Assembly: GCA_013398295.1 (NCBI GenBank)
Contig: VZSF01002046.1
Coordinates: forward strand, 1-64,000
Direction: 5' to 3'
Length of the DNA stretch: 64,000 nucleotides
Source of the DNA: Chionis minor
Taxonomy: Eukaryota > Chordata > Aves > Charadriiformes > Chionididae
Shown here: positions 23,084 through 37,166 of the stretch, piece by piece
Layout of the letters: each line of letters begins with the position of its first letter
How positions within the stretch are numbered: position 1 is the stretch's first letter
Program-made: the position numbers and the translations under genes
The notes under the pieces: generated by a model
What the model saw: the letters and a program-made list of their open reading frames with translations, nothing else
Databases searched by the model: none
What the model was told of the DNA's origin: nothing

Positions 23084-26000
23084 TGGCATATTTTGGGAAT
23101 ACGTGTTTTCCCTCTGATCTCTGACCAACAAAGCTTCTAGAGAAGTGATGGTTTGAGACTTGAGCTAAAAAGTCCTATCTTTCAGTAAAGGTTAGTGGAA
23201 TGTTATGTTACATAAAAGCACAACTTCCCATAATTACTTCTGCCACTTGTATAGTTCATAAATACAGATATAGCATTACAGTTAGATCAGACATCCCTGC
23301 ACGCTTCACTGTGTGTCAGTGAGCACACAATGACTGTTCCCTTTGTGTAAAGTTATTTTCAGCTAAAGAGCATGGGGCTTCTGAAAATTATCACTCTTTA
23401 AGATAGAGAGGTCAACCAGATCCTTGATAGATGAGAGGAAAAAGAATGAAAGGGGCACTTCAGGGTTTTTTTTCCACCTAAAAGAAAAGTGGTCTGAGCC
23501 AAAGCTTCATATAAGTGCTAGTCACTGTTCCACTTAATAATGAAGTTAAATTTGACCATGCACTTACAGGAACATGTAGTTTCTAGAGAGTCAAGAATGT
23601 GCTGTTCCCCTTAGTTGTCAGTGCTTCTGTAGTGGCATATGCATTTTAATCTCAATGTGTACCACTTTGTCAGAGGCAATGTTCAGCCGACAGTTTTTCC
23701 AGGAAGTTTTCAAGTGTTTACATGTACTGTGACTGAAATAGAGGTCTTGATCTCTCCTGAAAACAAGCTGGTTGGATTAATGATAGCAGTCCAATTTTCT
23801 CAGTTCTACTGCCAAATTCAGTAAACACAATGATCTGAAGATAGTATGGAACACTTGATTACAATTGTCATTATTAAACACAGTTTTCCTATGGCTTATT
23901 GTATGTGGCAAATAGAGAAGTTACCATTGGGTGTATAAACACTATTAGTTTCTAACAAAAAAATCCAACAACACAATTTGCATGTGGAAAAAACTGTTGC
24001 ATAGTTTGATACATTCACAGTAACGTCTTCTAATAATAACGTCTTCTGATAGTGGTGAATGACAATTATTAGGACTTAGTGAATATCCGCAAATGGCTGA
24101 CATCTAGTGGATGAAGACTAATTGTTTTGATTATGGTGCCAGGCTGTACAAACTAAAATTTTTTGGATGTTTACGATGACTAGGAAAAGTTAACATGATA
24201 GTTCAAGTCAAGGTGCTACATATATATCAAGATTTCTTTGGCATCTAATCATAAAGTTCTACTTAAAAAAACTGTAAGCATATATCTTGTTATTGATACT
24301 ATTCACTGACAATAAAGACCCATTTTAAGAGAATAAATGGAACTGGTGTTGTCTAGTTCAGACACAGAAATGATAAAGTTCTTATCAGTCAGTTCTTCCA
24401 CTCAGGCATTGTTTTATTCTGCAACTATTTAGCAATTCCTAGAGCAACCTGAAATGATATGACATCTAGTTTTTGAGTCTCTTTATTTGCCTGTGTTCTA
24501 GGTGACATCTGCATTCAAGCAGTTGAAATATAGGTTAGGTGGACACTGTAGCAATTTTGGAAGGGAAAAACCATACAGCATGAACTTATTTTTAACAGTT
24601 GTTCTTTTTCTTAATCTAATATTAATCAAGTTTTCCAGACTCAAAATGTGGGTAATGCTTGGTTTTGTGATGCTCACAACATTAATGTTGATAGTAATGT
24701 TAAAGTCACTGAGCTGCTTTTCATCTAACCCATGCAACCACCCTTATTAAGGTTCAAGTACTGTGAGAACATGCTTTAAAACCAAAGGGCACAGGTGACA
24801 GAAGTTGTACATCTGATTTGCCCTTGAAAGGGGTGGAACCACTGGAAAGGAAAAAAAAAAACAGTTTTGGAAATACAGGTTTATTGATGTTGCACATTGC
24901 AGGAGCATATCCCCCAGAATTTATGGTTCCACACTTCGGCTGTTTCTCACTGTGGCACCACAAAGTTTATCTCTACTCAGCACTGCCTGACTACACACAA
25001 TGACAAATCCAACTATTCCACAACACTCGCCACTAAAAGCCTATGAGAAACATTTCCTGAAAGACTGCTATTCAAAAAAGCTGTGATGATGCCATGCAAG
25101 TTTCTGTCTTTCAACTGCTGTATGAAAAATAAACCCCACATCTCAGCTAAAATGTCTTACCATTACACTGCTATGCTATAGTCAGGTCTTATTTTTTTCT
25201 TCAGCTGATCTCGAAGTAATTAGCATGTCAGGTGAAAGTAAGTGACTTTTATGGTCCATGGAATGTAGACATCCCATGCTCTTGATCAGTAAAGGACTTT
25301 TAAGATGGAGATGGCAGTGCACTGAAGTAGTCCTGTAGCGAAAGCAGAAAATTATCCAAGTCACTTTCTCATTTTGCAAGATTGACTTGATTGTTCTCTA
25401 TTTTTTGAAAAAGCTGTGCAATGACATTTTCTTTAAGACATCAGATATGCAGTGTATTTAATGCATTTTTCATTCCTCTATTTGTAATAGAAAAATATTC
25501 CCTTCCTTTTTTTTTTTTTCAAATTCTTAGTCTTAATATATTCTACTGAGTTTTCCATTTGAAGACTGTATATAGTTTTCTTATCTCAATACTCAATGGG
25601 CTCTATCTGTCCACAGTAATCTTTGTCAATTTTAGCTTAAAATTCAACAATGTTCACATCAAGCACTACACAATAGAATATTATGACAAACTGTAGTTTC
25701 CTCAGAACTTATAATATACAACAATAGTTCACTTCCTAAGCTTACTTTGGAATGGTTATCTTTTCATTATGGAACGTGAATTATATGCAGACACCCAAGT
25801 TAACGTTCTTTTCTTCTATCAGCTTTTTTTGTAACAAAGTGTGGGATCTGGTATTGCTTATATTTAGAGCTTAGTCTTAGGCTGAACACCACTGTGACAG
25901 TGCATTAGCATTGGGGTAAAAAATACATGTGTCAAGGAAAATAAGATTAAGGGGATTAAAAAAAAAAAAGAAACTGCAGATGTTATATCTACATGATCAA

Positions 26001-29000
26001 GACATAATTCCCTTTTAATGCATTTTTTGATGTCTCTTGCATGAAATAACTAACCACACTACATGTGTTGTCATACTAGAACAGTCTGTAATGTTTTTCC
26101 AGGTGAGATTTACCTCATCTAACTTTATTTTTAGTGTCTTCATTTGTGCTTTCTCATTCCCTTAGAGTTGCACATCTACAGTATGGTTCATCTCATTTGA
26201 AAATAGATTTCTAAAGCACTCCCTAAATGTGATTTCACTTATGCTACTTAACAACAACAACAACAAAAGCGCCCCTTCACACTGCCTGACTTGCAATGGG
26301 GACATCTAGACCATGGATATTTCATTGCTCATCTTTAGCATCTCAGGTTAAATACCAGAACTAACCTAAACTGTATATATTCTGTAAAAAGATGACAACT
26401 AGAGCATGTCTTGTAATGGGTATAGTTTGATCCAAGTAAATCCTCCCTACTTTGGGAAGCAGGACCTTCATTGAGGCTGACCTGAACAGAATTTACTATG
26501 TAGCTATACCAAGAAAGAAGTGAGTGGGGTAGGAGGACAGATTTTTGAAACCTGTCTCTCTCCATGGAGGTACTAAGAGATCCAGGGAAAAATTGCTTTT
26601 TTGACTGCTCTAGAGTTTTCGGAGCAGGACTATGTCTCCCACTCTTCTGCAGCTTCATGGCTTTTAACATATTTAGAACAGAAAGCACCTGTTAGTCCTT
26701 TCTTTGGCTTTTTTTCCACACTAGCTAATGTAATAATTACACTTAAAGATAGAAATCTGCTAACGTTGAAAAAGGATGCTCAAGTTAAATAGCAGAACTA
26801 ACCTTATTTTAATTTGTCTACTTTGTAGGTGTGCATTATAATATAATTTCTGGTCACATAATTATAATCCAGTTTTCTGAAGGAACCTCTAACACTTGTG
26901 GGATGGAGACCATACTCATTGAATATGCCACTATTAATCTTTTATCTATGCAAGACTAATATGCAAATAATAGTCTTTTAATCTTCCTATCTGAATCCTT
27001 CACTCATTCTAATTCTTATTCTAAGTTACTGTCTAATGGAGCACTTTAATTACTGCTTATTCCAACACTAGAGGCGTATACAGAATAACAAACTTGAAAC
27101 ATTTCCACTCTAGATTAAGTTTCTCTTCATCTGGTTGTTCTTTCAATGTTCTTGAGAGTACTACAGTAGTAACTTCTATATGACCTGTCCTTCAACAGTA
27201 ACAGGCGATGAGAAAATCCGTAGGAAAAAAACCCCACCCAACATCTTGTGAAACACACACTTAACAGACTTTACAAATGTCATAAATTGTGGAAAAGCTG
27301 GATGAAGCATGCAACTTGCAAATTTAGAATGGGAATCTTGTCATGTAAATGTGCTGCTCATCTATTTTTCCTTTGAAAGAACCAGTAAAAAAGTCTGAAC
27401 AAAATTTAGTTTGAGCAGGCTCAAACTAAAATTGTTTATTGCTAGTTTTCTTTTAAAGAATAAACACCTGCATTGCCTTGGCTTTCCTCTCTTTGAAGCA
27501 AGGCAAACATAGTTTTTACCAAAGTTATTCCTTCAAATGCATTGTTAATCTAATAAGTATTTACATTCCCAATTAACGGCTTACAACCTTTGTTACATAT
27601 GAGAGTTCTCCTTTCCCTGAAAGCGATGTACGAAAGGCTTAAACCTTCAACTTTGTTGTACTTCAGTGCAGTTGTATTTTTTATTCTCCCTTGATGGGTT
27701 TCCTGGACCTATCAGTTCCCTCAAAGAGAAAAAAGGTTGTGCCATATTAAGTCTTCACCAAACCTCCTTGCCAACCCACTGCCTACTTCCAAATTTTGTG
27801 CCACCATAAGGAAAAGCTTGTTCACTTTTGTAGGAAAGAGAATGGGAATTAGGCTTCTCTTTAATTTCATTGTTTTTCTTCTTTGCGTACCTGTGGACAC
27901 AGAAATTTCTGTTAGGAATATGTGTGACAATATGAAATTCCATTTTCACAGGTGACATTTAAATCTGCTCATTATTACCATTTTTGTGAGAAAAAATTGA
28001 AGTGGTTGGCTATCTAGAGAAAAGGAGCACAAACACATTAGAATTGTAATTCTTGTAACTTGGTTTTAAAAACATTGTCTGTCTCCTACTTGTTTATCTA
28101 TATGCTTTTTTCAATATTACTTGGATATATTTAGGCAACATGTAGAAGTGAAATATTGATTGTGTGATGGAAAGAGCGTAACCAAAAATACTAAGTAGAT
28201 GCAAGGAAATTTGAAATATAAAGGAGGTAAAAATCTCACTCATCAAATGCAAACTAAACAGTTTGTTTGGATTTAGCAGGCTATTTTTCCATTCACGTTA
28301 AGGTTTTTTTGCCACCCTCACCCCCTCTCCCATGCACTTACACAAAAATGTGGTTTCTGGAATAATGTCATGAATGACTTCAGACTACAGGTCCAAAATT
28401 TTTTTTATTGTCAGTTTTGATTAAGTTTAGGTAAACTTCTTTACCCTTTACAACATGTTTTTCCTACATGCAGGGAAGGTCTGAGTTCTGTGAATTTTTC
28501 AGTGAATTTTAAATTTTTCTTACAAAAATTATTTAATCTATTTAGTTACAGAATGAAGTTTTGGTTTTGAAATCTGAAAAACTTAAAAAGGGTAGAGCTT
28601 TGTATGTTTTCACTTAATCCAGGGTATTCTTATCTTATTCACTCTTTTCAACTTTTTTTCCATATGAAGAAAAGTTAATTTTGAAAAGCTGAAGAATCTA
28701 AGGAAACTAGAATTGCATGGCTAGGGATTCAAAATAAAAGATAGCAGAGAAGAAATTCAATTTAGTCAAAGTAAATTAATTTATTCAAATAGGATATAGG
28801 GAAGAGGGGGAAAATTAAACACAAACACTTTTTAAAACCTGAAATAGCAACTACTGGTTTGGAAGTGTTTAATTTCAAACTTTTTTTTTTTAAAAAAAGT
28901 TACTTATATCTAAGTGCATCTATATTTGACTTCACTAGGTGTTTTTTGACAAAGATAAGGACTTTTTACAAAGTACAACTTTCTAATTTGAAAAACCTGA

Positions 29001-31748
29001 TCCAGCTCTCACCTGTTGTAGAGTATCTGTGGCTTAAGATGGCTACCAGTCATAATATCTGGGCACTTAAACAATGTTTTCACAATGCTTGTTAGAAGTT
29101 GAGAGTTCATTCAGATTATAAATTTTGAAAAAAAAATTCAATTGGAGCTACATGTTTCATTGAAATTCTACTTTCATGTTTTCACCATGTACCTTCCATA
29201 TTTTAGTTGAACTAAGAGCATAAGTTCACAAGCAAGCAGACTGGCATGACAGAGCAATACGTTGATATTAAGAGTAGTTCACACATAAAACCTGTTTCAT
29301 GGTTGTGTTCCTGGGGCAAAAACTTGTCACATCTTTAAGGGACCTATATAAAGGTTTTGCACTAGAAGGGTGGAACTCATTGTCCAACCTAAAAGGAAGA
29401 ATGCTAAATGGGAAAGGTATAATCCTGGTGGCAGCAATGTGTTGCCAGTGGGTCAGACATACCCTTCATAGAGTCAGAGGCTACTCTAGCAGGCTGTGCA
29501 TCTAGAAAGCTCCTTTTGCTGCAGCAGGCGGGAACAGAGCATGTCTAATTAACAATTTGCTTATCAAAATCTGTGTTAAGTGAAGTACTATATGACTATA
29601 TGATGATACATTTGCTTCTCTATCTCTTCTCCACCTGCTTAGAACAGGATGGTAGGGATAAATTATTTTTGTTCATGAATACTCTTATGAGAGAGACATA
29701 TAATTGCTTGCTGAAATATTTTTCATTTTATTCCTGTAACTAAGCTGCTACTATTTCTCATGGCAAATATCAAACTATTTTGGATACATCGCATGCTAAC
29801 GGGAGTTAAAAAAACTGGCAAACTCTTAACATTATTTTGTTTCATCGTATTTTACTCTTGATTTTAGGCTTCTCTGCAACAGAAACACAGAAAAGCAGTA
29901 ACAATTCAACTTCCAGAGTCCCCCTATTACTTCTTATATATGTATAAAAGGCTCATGTAATGTGTCCTATTGTGTCTCCCGTAGGTGAAGGCTTTTCTAT
30001 TATTCCCATATAATTTTTCCAGAGAAAAATACATAGTTCACTTCTTTTCCTATTTCTTGTATCACACAACCCCAGAAGCGGAGACAGTCCTTGATTCTGT
30101 AAGTGATGTTATGACATTGTTTAAAGTGATTTCTGCATTTAAGTTAATTAAGGTCTTGCTGTTATAATCCCTACAGTTATTCCTGAACATCAGATGGTAA
30201 AAGCTAGGTTGTGGTAGTCGGGCCTGGTGTATGGAGTAATGTGACATCTGTCTTGGCAGCACCAATGAGAGCTCAGGGCAATGCAGAGCTTCTGATGTCT
30301 AGGTATGGTTCTGCTCCCCTTGAACTACTGACATACCATAGTGGGGATTTATAGCTCTTTTTTCCATCAGTACATAGTTTTTCATAGTATTTAATGAGTT
30401 ACAGAGGCTGAATGAGATACAGACACTAAAGTGTTTTGGCTGTTTTATTAGTTGTGTATGAGGTAGAGCAAGTATTTAGGTCTTATGTCTGGTTTTGATA
30501 GAAGTTTTGGTTTAAAGCTTCTTCAGTATTTAATAGTACTAAATGTAGTTGAGATAGGTGTAGTTTTAGACTATTTGGCATAATGTACTGCCTGGGACCA
30601 AATATAGTTATATATGTATACATATGCAAGTGGTGTTTGATAAAAAATAAGGATGGTAGTTGTTTATGCCCTTCTATCTTCTATCAGAAGATAATTGTTT
30701 AATCACACTTTAAATGCCTGGACAGGTCAGTGATTGTTACATAGAATGTAAAATTATTAAATAATAAAATATGGTTAGTAATGCAATTGGATTCCTGCTG
30801 TAAGCTAGGAATGGGGAAGTAGAGAAAGAAGGTGAAAAGGTTAGCAATGAATATAGAATATGGTGACAGAATTAACTTTTTTCCTTGAATAGCTGAGCAT
30901 GCATTTTTTGTAAAGTATTAAAGATTTGACAGAAAACTTACTTTTGCTTATTGAAAGTGCAGCTTCCCAAATGCTAGGATAATGCCTCGATTGACCCCAA
31001 TCTCTGGGATATCATTACATTTTCATATGAATCAAAATGCTTAGACAGTTTTTCAAAACGGAATTTGTATAGGCAATGTTCCCTTTGCCTTATATACTAA
31101 ATCAAAATATGTTAAAACAATGATGTGGTGGTTACACTGTGCATAGGAGACAGCATATCCTCTACACACTTTTGCTCTGACTTAGAAAAAATAATTTAAT
31201 TTTCTTGAGCTTCTGAGTCTATTTCTACATGACTACAAATGTCCACTTAAGACACTTGAAAATCATACTTTTTCTCTATTGACACCTGATGAAAGCTTTG
31301 TAAACGTTAGCAAATTCTTTTTATAGACTTGGCAGAGTATTTTGTGCCCATGCTCTGCTTTGTCATCTGTGAGCTATTAGATCAGTGGCAGGGGCTAAGT
31401 AAAACTTAATGTACGTTTGAAAGCCACTATCTTGGCTGGTACCAGACACTGAATTATGGGCTTTTTCAAGAGTAAAAGTATCAGTTCCAATAGTCTTAAC
31501 TAAAAAGCTAGGCTGTTGTGCTGGAAGTTTAATAGAATTACATTATAATGTTTTGAGTGGACAAATATGATAATACATAATTACAGACAAGTAATTTCAT
31601 TTTGTCTCATCTCTGGTATAGCATGTTCCTTTGAAAAGTGTGGTAAAGCTGTCTTGAAGCAACTAGTAAATTCGGACCAGTAAATTTGGATTGAGATACT
31701 GACTAATTTCACCTAAATACAATTTGTGGAGAACAGGCTTGTGAAGCT
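23084..31748. other. Long stretch with no gene or clear repeat recognised
   Basis: About 8.7 kb of AT-rich sequence. Homopolymers occur (T run near 25507-25520, A run near 25960-25972, AAC repeat near 26251-26267). Frames of up to 117 codons (26335-26688 minus) have no recognisable domain. A block at 29290-29520 is slightly richer in GC but unassigned. Confidence 0.5.
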
Positions 31749-31804
31749 TGGACTGGATGATTTCACAAGGTCCTTCTAACCTCAGTGATCCTGTGATTCT
31801 GTGA
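31749..31804 (+). mobile_element. CR1 3' terminal fragment
   Basis: The sequence GGACTGGATGATTT, then AAGGTCCTTCTAACCTCAG and the terminal repeat TGATCCTGTGATTCTGTGA, is the extreme 3' end of a CR1 insertion. Confidence 0.7.
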
Positions 31805-34490
31805 CTTTGACAACCGTTTTATTTAATAGGTTGCTTAGATTGGACATCTACAATACTGATGGATACAGCACTAGGAAGGAAGGATCAGGGTTGCAGTCCA
31901 TTGTGGTTCTAAGATCATATATTCAAACAGTGTTTCTATATGGTGAATCTTGTGCCAGCTTCTTGGCCTAGGTGTGCACTCACATTGTGAATGCCTGGAG
32001 CAGTAATGGCTGGAGGGCATTGCATCTGCATTGCAAGAGGTGCAGTCTAGATGATGCTCTAGCACACAACTTACACTGGGGTTTTATCAAGAGGGAACTT
32101 TCACAAGGCTTATCAGTGTTGCACTCAAGTGCATATTGTGAGACTTCATCTAAAACTACTAGAGAAATCTGCACCAAAAAGAATCCCCTTGCACACCAAG
32201 TTGCCAATGTAGGTTCAAGTGTGAGCCAAAGATCAGTGTGCTGCTGTATCAAATACAGGTTTGAATCTGTATGTAGGCCCATGTCTTTGATCACAAGTTA
32301 CAGAATTCTGAGTAAGGTCTGTACTGTGTATTGATCTTTCTGTTTTGTATAAAATCCTTAAAGAGTCACTCAAAAAAGCAGAAGAATGAGAATGGTTATA
32401 GTCTGAAGCTAGCACCTGGATATCAGTTCATGGGGCAATTGCTGGGTCCAACTAAATTTTATTTTATAGCAAGTGGGTTCGTGTCAATATGTAACACGAA
32501 TTTTTTTCCCAGTAAATTGCCAGTCTTCTACCTCGCTTACTCTCTTTCTCTTTATTCTTCTCAAATATCCAATATTCCTTTATGTTCAGAATTTCCTATG
32601 AAGGTAAGACATGGGCATGCAAATAACCTGAGATAGAGGAGAGAACAGAGTCATGGTGTCTTTTTCTGGGTTTAATCACTGCTAAATGATTTACTGTTTC
32701 CTCCTTAACATTTTTTGTGAAAGTGGCCCTGTATTCTTTTGCTTTAATTACAAGAAACCAAAACAAAACATGTTGTTGCCATGCAAATAGGAGATGTCAC
32801 CAGATTTGTTTTGGTTTTTTTACTTTCTGTAGATCAGTTGTCAAACCAAAACTGCTAAATAAATGACTGCTGGAACTAACCACATTGCAGTTATTTGTAT
32901 GATGTACTCTAATAATTATTGTTACTACAGGGCATATAGTAGAGTAGTTGGTCCCAGCTCCTCCCCAGCTGGAAGAACATATGAAAATTTTGTGCCTTAC
33001 TGGCTAAAGTCTCCTTACTACAGTCTGGATAGCATTGCTACACTCAAACCCTTGCTTCCAGGCTGCCTTCTCCTAATCCAGGATTGTTGGTGCTCATTGT
33101 TACTTTGTTCTGTCTCCCTTTTTCCCTCAGACAACAGATTCCTCCTACAGGCACCTGTAGCAGTAGTCATGGTAAGACTGAGTTACTAGGTCTGTTAGTA
33201 TTATTTATACTAATTTTGGGAGAAACATTTGGTTGAATATGCTCTGAGCTAAGTTTGGTTGAATGTGTTCACTCAGGGCGCCGGCCACGCCTTACTTGCA
33301 GTGTACTTCCACTTCTCTAAGTGAGGCCAGTGCTTGGGAACCACTGGCATTGGCAATACATTTGCACATATACTGCCCAGCCTTCTGTATTAATTATGCT
33401 GTATCATGTACATCTGGGACCAGTGCAGCCCCAACAATCAAACTGGTAATCCAAGTAGCACAACAGAGATGTGAAGCTACTTTAGACTTTGCAGTTGGCT
33501 GTCTTCTGCAGACCACAATCTGTCTCAATGGATCTATTCTGAATAAAACCTTGTTAGCAGACACAGTTCCTACAATCCTGAATTTCAGTCTACCCATAAT
33601 TCTACATAGTTTTTGACCTACAGTTTGAGCACTAGTTGCTCAAATCAGATTCCTTATTCTGTCTGTAAATGTGGAATCACACTTATCAATATACCAGTTA
33701 TATATACATTTTGTTAAATGTTTAGCTACCAATAACTGTGTCCTTAAAATGCATTGTTCAATTCATAAAGGTAAGTATTTTACAACTAATTCTGTGCTGA
33801 CTGTGTGTGTCTCTCATAGTGGAGAAAGGGTAGCAGCAATTGTTATCGTTGGACAACCTACAGAATCACGTGATTCAGGATGTGAGTTATGAAATGGACA
33901 ATTGCACCAGGCCGGTTTTTCATTTTCTTCTGCTTTAGGTCATTGTTTTGCAATGAGACAATGTACTATCAAGGGTAAGAGAATTTATTCATATACTGTG
34001 TTTTACATATGAGATCTGTCACTATTTAGGTGTGATTGTATCATCTGGATTTGTACTGATAGTACATTATACTAACAGTAGTCCTATTAGAACAGAATGG
34101 GAGAAAATGACAGAATGAAATCCTTATGTGTGCCTGAATTCTGAACTCATGGCAGTGAGTATGTGAAAATCAATACGAACATTGAGTTGTTAATTTATGG
34201 AAACTACTCCTGGGGTAACTTTCCTGCTAAACAGGTGTTCTTTCCTGCTATAGCCTGCACAGCTGTGGGTTTCACTTAGAGAAAGTAGTACAGATGCAGC
34301 CCCATGTGTGTGAGGGACATTTCATACTGCCTTGCACAAGACTGAAATAATAGGCAGAAGTATCCATGTTCCCACTACTATCTAGCCTCATGACTTCCTT
34401 TCATGTCCCTTTCTACTGCAACAAGATTGGATCCTTTACGTGTTGCTGTGATCTTTCAGTAAATCCAAATAGATCTCAAAACAACTATCA
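31805..34490. other. Unassigned stretch with somewhat longer reading frames
   Basis: The plus strand has frames of 120, 101, 108, 117 and 73 codons. The 33263-33616 and 33671-33892 frames share a register with only two stops between them. They contain hydrophobic and Cys-containing segments but no motif I can assign. An old retroviral or other decayed coding sequence is possible. Confidence 0.25.
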
Positions 34491-34880
34491 AGAAAACAGG
34501 GAGAATGAGAGGTACTCAACATTGAAAAGGCTGAGGTACTCAACAACTTCTTTGCCTCAGTCTTCACTATTAAGGGCTCTAACAACACTGACCAAGTTGC
34601 AGAAGACAAAGGCAGGGACTGGGAGAATGAGGTTCTGCCCAATGTAGGAGAAGACCAGGTCCAAGACCAGCTGAGGAATCTGAAGGTGTGCAAGTCCATG
34701 GGATCTAAGGGAACAGGCAGATGAAGTTGCCAGGTCACTGTCCATGACATTTGAGAAGTTGTGGCAGCCTGGTGAAGCTCCCGCTGACTGGAAAAGGGGG
34801 ACCATTACCCCATTTTTAAAAAGGGTAAAAAAGAAGACCCAGGGAACTACAAGCTGTTCAGTCTCTTCTCTGTCCCCAGC

Positions 34881-35276
34881 ATGGAAGTTGGGATTGAGTG
34901 CACCCTGAGCAAGTTTGCCGATGACACCAAGCTCTGTGGCACAGCTGACACACTGGAGGGAAGAGGTGCCATCCAGAGGGACCTGGACAGGCTTGAAAGG
35001 TGGGCCTGTGCCAACCTCATGAAGTCCAACAAGGCCAAGTGCAAAGTCCTGAATGTGGGTCAGGGTGACCCCAAGCACAAATACAGGCTGGGGAGAGAAT
35101 GGATTGAGAGCAGCCCTGAAGAGAGGGACTTGGGGGTGTTGGTGGATGAGAAGCTTAACGTGATGCAGCAATGTGCACTTGCAGCCTGGAAAGACAACTG
35201 TATCCTGGGCTGCATCAAAAGAAGTATGGCCAGCAGGTCAAGACAGGGGATTCTGGCCTCTACTCTGCTCTTGTAA
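34881..35276 (+). pseudogene. CR1 RT C-terminal half remnant (131 codons)
   Basis: Frame with the catalytic [11 protein letters not shown] box near residue 10, then DAIQRD-like and [11 protein letters not shown] segments, and the [13 protein letters not shown] block. It ends at a stop after ILASTLLL. The first half belongs to this copy; from 35078 on it is identical to the other CR1. It lacks RT motifs before the box, so it is not functional. Confidence 0.85.
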
Positions 35277-35588
35277 GACCCCACTTGGAATACTGTGTCC
35301 AGATCTCTAGCCCCAGTATACGAAAGACACGGACCTGTTGCAATAGGTCCAGAGGAGGGCTATGAAAGTGATGAGAGGGCTGGAGCACCTCTCCTATGAA
35401 GACAGGCTGAGAGAGCTGGGGTTGTTCAGCCTGGAGAAGAGAAGGCTCTGGGGAGACCTTATAGCAGCTTTCTAGTATCTGAAGGGAGCCTACAAGAAAG
35501 CTGGAGAGGGACTTTCTACAGGGGCTTGTAGTGACAGGACGAGGGGTAATGGCTTCAAGCTGGAAGAGGGTAGATTTAGATTAGACCT
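35078..35588 (+). repeat. 511-bp block identical to 17575-18085
   Basis: Second member of the exact pair described at 17575. The block edges are sharp: the first mismatch on the right is T (18086) against C (35589). Confidence 0.9.
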
Positions 35589-35800
35589 CGGGAAGAAATT
35601 TTTCACTCAGGGTAGTGAGTCACTGGAACAGGTTGCCCAGGGAGGTTGTGGACGCCCCATTCCTGGAAGTGTTCAAGACCAGGTTGGATGAGGCTTTGAG
35701 TGATCTGGTCTAGTGGGAGCGTCCTTGCCCAAGGCAGGGGGGTTGGAACTAGGTGATCTTTAATGTCCCCTCCAACATAAACCATTCTATGATTGTATGA

Positions 35801-36375
35801 ATGACATATAACATGTGCAACTTCTAGACAGGAAACAGTAGTGTTCTATGTTTTCAGATTTCTGAAGGGTAATAAATGTCACTTGGAACACAGATAATAT
35901 TTATAGTGACATAAAACCAGAGTAAAATGTCCTAACAAAAATTTTAAATTTGACATATACTGTATCCTTTTCAGCAAGTTTTCCTCCCCCTCCATTGTAT
36001 TTCTATGAGACAGGCTTGCTGCAGCTCTAAGTCAAGACACCGCAGCTCTTTTACCCGAGTCAAAAATTATTGCAACAACCATCTTTTTAGAAATAGGAGG
36101 AAATGAAAGACACATTGGTAATTCTTACTTCTACTTAACCTTTTCTTTCTTCCTGGTACCTCATATGTTAAATTCACAAATTATTCCAATTCACAACAGA
36201 TATGAACCCCAAGTTTGGATAATTCATCTCTACTATTTTAGACTTTTGAGTCTTCACTAGTGACCTGGAAGCCTCAGAAAAGTAGGCCACTTTATCAATG
36301 AGAGCCCAGATGATCATTAAGATGGAAACTTTTCATCAAGAACTGTTCAAAGAGTTTTTTGTTAATTACTTCTGG
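35801..36375. other. No gene recognised
   Basis: AT-rich spacer between the CR1 remnant and an ERVL LTR. Confidence 0.5.
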
Positions 36376-36699
36376 TGTGGTTTGGCTTCAGCCAATAACA
36401 GAAAACCACACAGCTACTCACTCAGCCCTCAGCAGTGAGGCAGATTTGGGAAAAAAAGGCAAAACTCATGCATTGAGATAAAAAAAGTTTAACGGGGCAG
36501 CAAGGAAATAGAGGGGAAAAAAAACCAATAACACTGGCAGAGAAATAAACAAGTCTACCATTCCATCAGTACCGACCAAGACCAGGAAGCCTCCCGAGCT
36601 GAGCTTCCAGGCTAGCTCCCACTTAAGTACTGGCATGGCTGGTATGGAATACCTGTGTCCTGGACAGAGATTAACCCTATCCCTGCCGCAACCAGGACA
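36376..36699 (-). repeat. 3' LTR of the partial ERVL (324 bp)
   Basis: Bounded by TGTGG at 36376 and CAGGACA at 36699 on the plus strand, so the minus strand begins TGTCCTGG. It is related to, but clearly diverged from, the LTRs at 53709-54177 and 56208-56613. Confidence 0.75.
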
Positions 36700-37166
36700 T
36701 TATCCACCCCTTATCCTATACCATCTACATCATGCCCAGATCTTACAGTTTCCAATTAATGATCACTATGTTTCCCTGCCATATATATATACACATACTT
36801 ATACAGATCTAATTCCCTTAGTCTATCTGCCATCCCTCTAAAAATGTCCATTGAGTACATGTAATACATGACTTTGGGCTCTATCTATTAGAACAGTCTC
36901 TCAGTGCAGGTGAAATAATGCGCACTTCTTGACTGCTACATACCATCTCTGGAGCTTGTGGCTGGTGTATCCGATGTGGTCCATGCCCACAGTCCACAGA
37001 CTGAAGATGTCAATCTTGACGAAGCTGCTTGCGTGCCAGCTACTGAGGTCAACTCTGACCCTGTCACCACTGTACTTTACTTAAATTCATCAAAGTCCAT
37101 CTGCCATTGGTTTAGGTAATTCTTACCATAGTACAATTGATAGCAATTAATGTCATATAATTAGAT

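Larger units (their letters stand above)
34491..35800 (+). mobile_element. CR1 LINE remnant with RT-core deletion
   Basis: Starts in the linker before RT ([13 protein letters not shown]), runs through the [12 protein letters not shown] block, then jumps near 34870-34890 to the segment containing the catalytic box FADDTKLCG. It continues to the CR1 3' end near 35800 (ACCATTCTATGATTGTATGA). Its deletion differs from that of the CR1 at 14771-18275: this one keeps the FADD box and loses the blocks before it. Bases 35078-35588 are identical to 17575-18085, while the flanking parts are clearly diverged. Confidence 0.9.

Noticed and set aside
26335..26688. 117-codon minus-strand frame
   Set aside because: No motif, no splice or promoter context.
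34557..35171. 204-codon minus-strand frame
   Set aside because: Antisense shadow of the CR1 RT sequence; the plus strand carries the conserved motifs.
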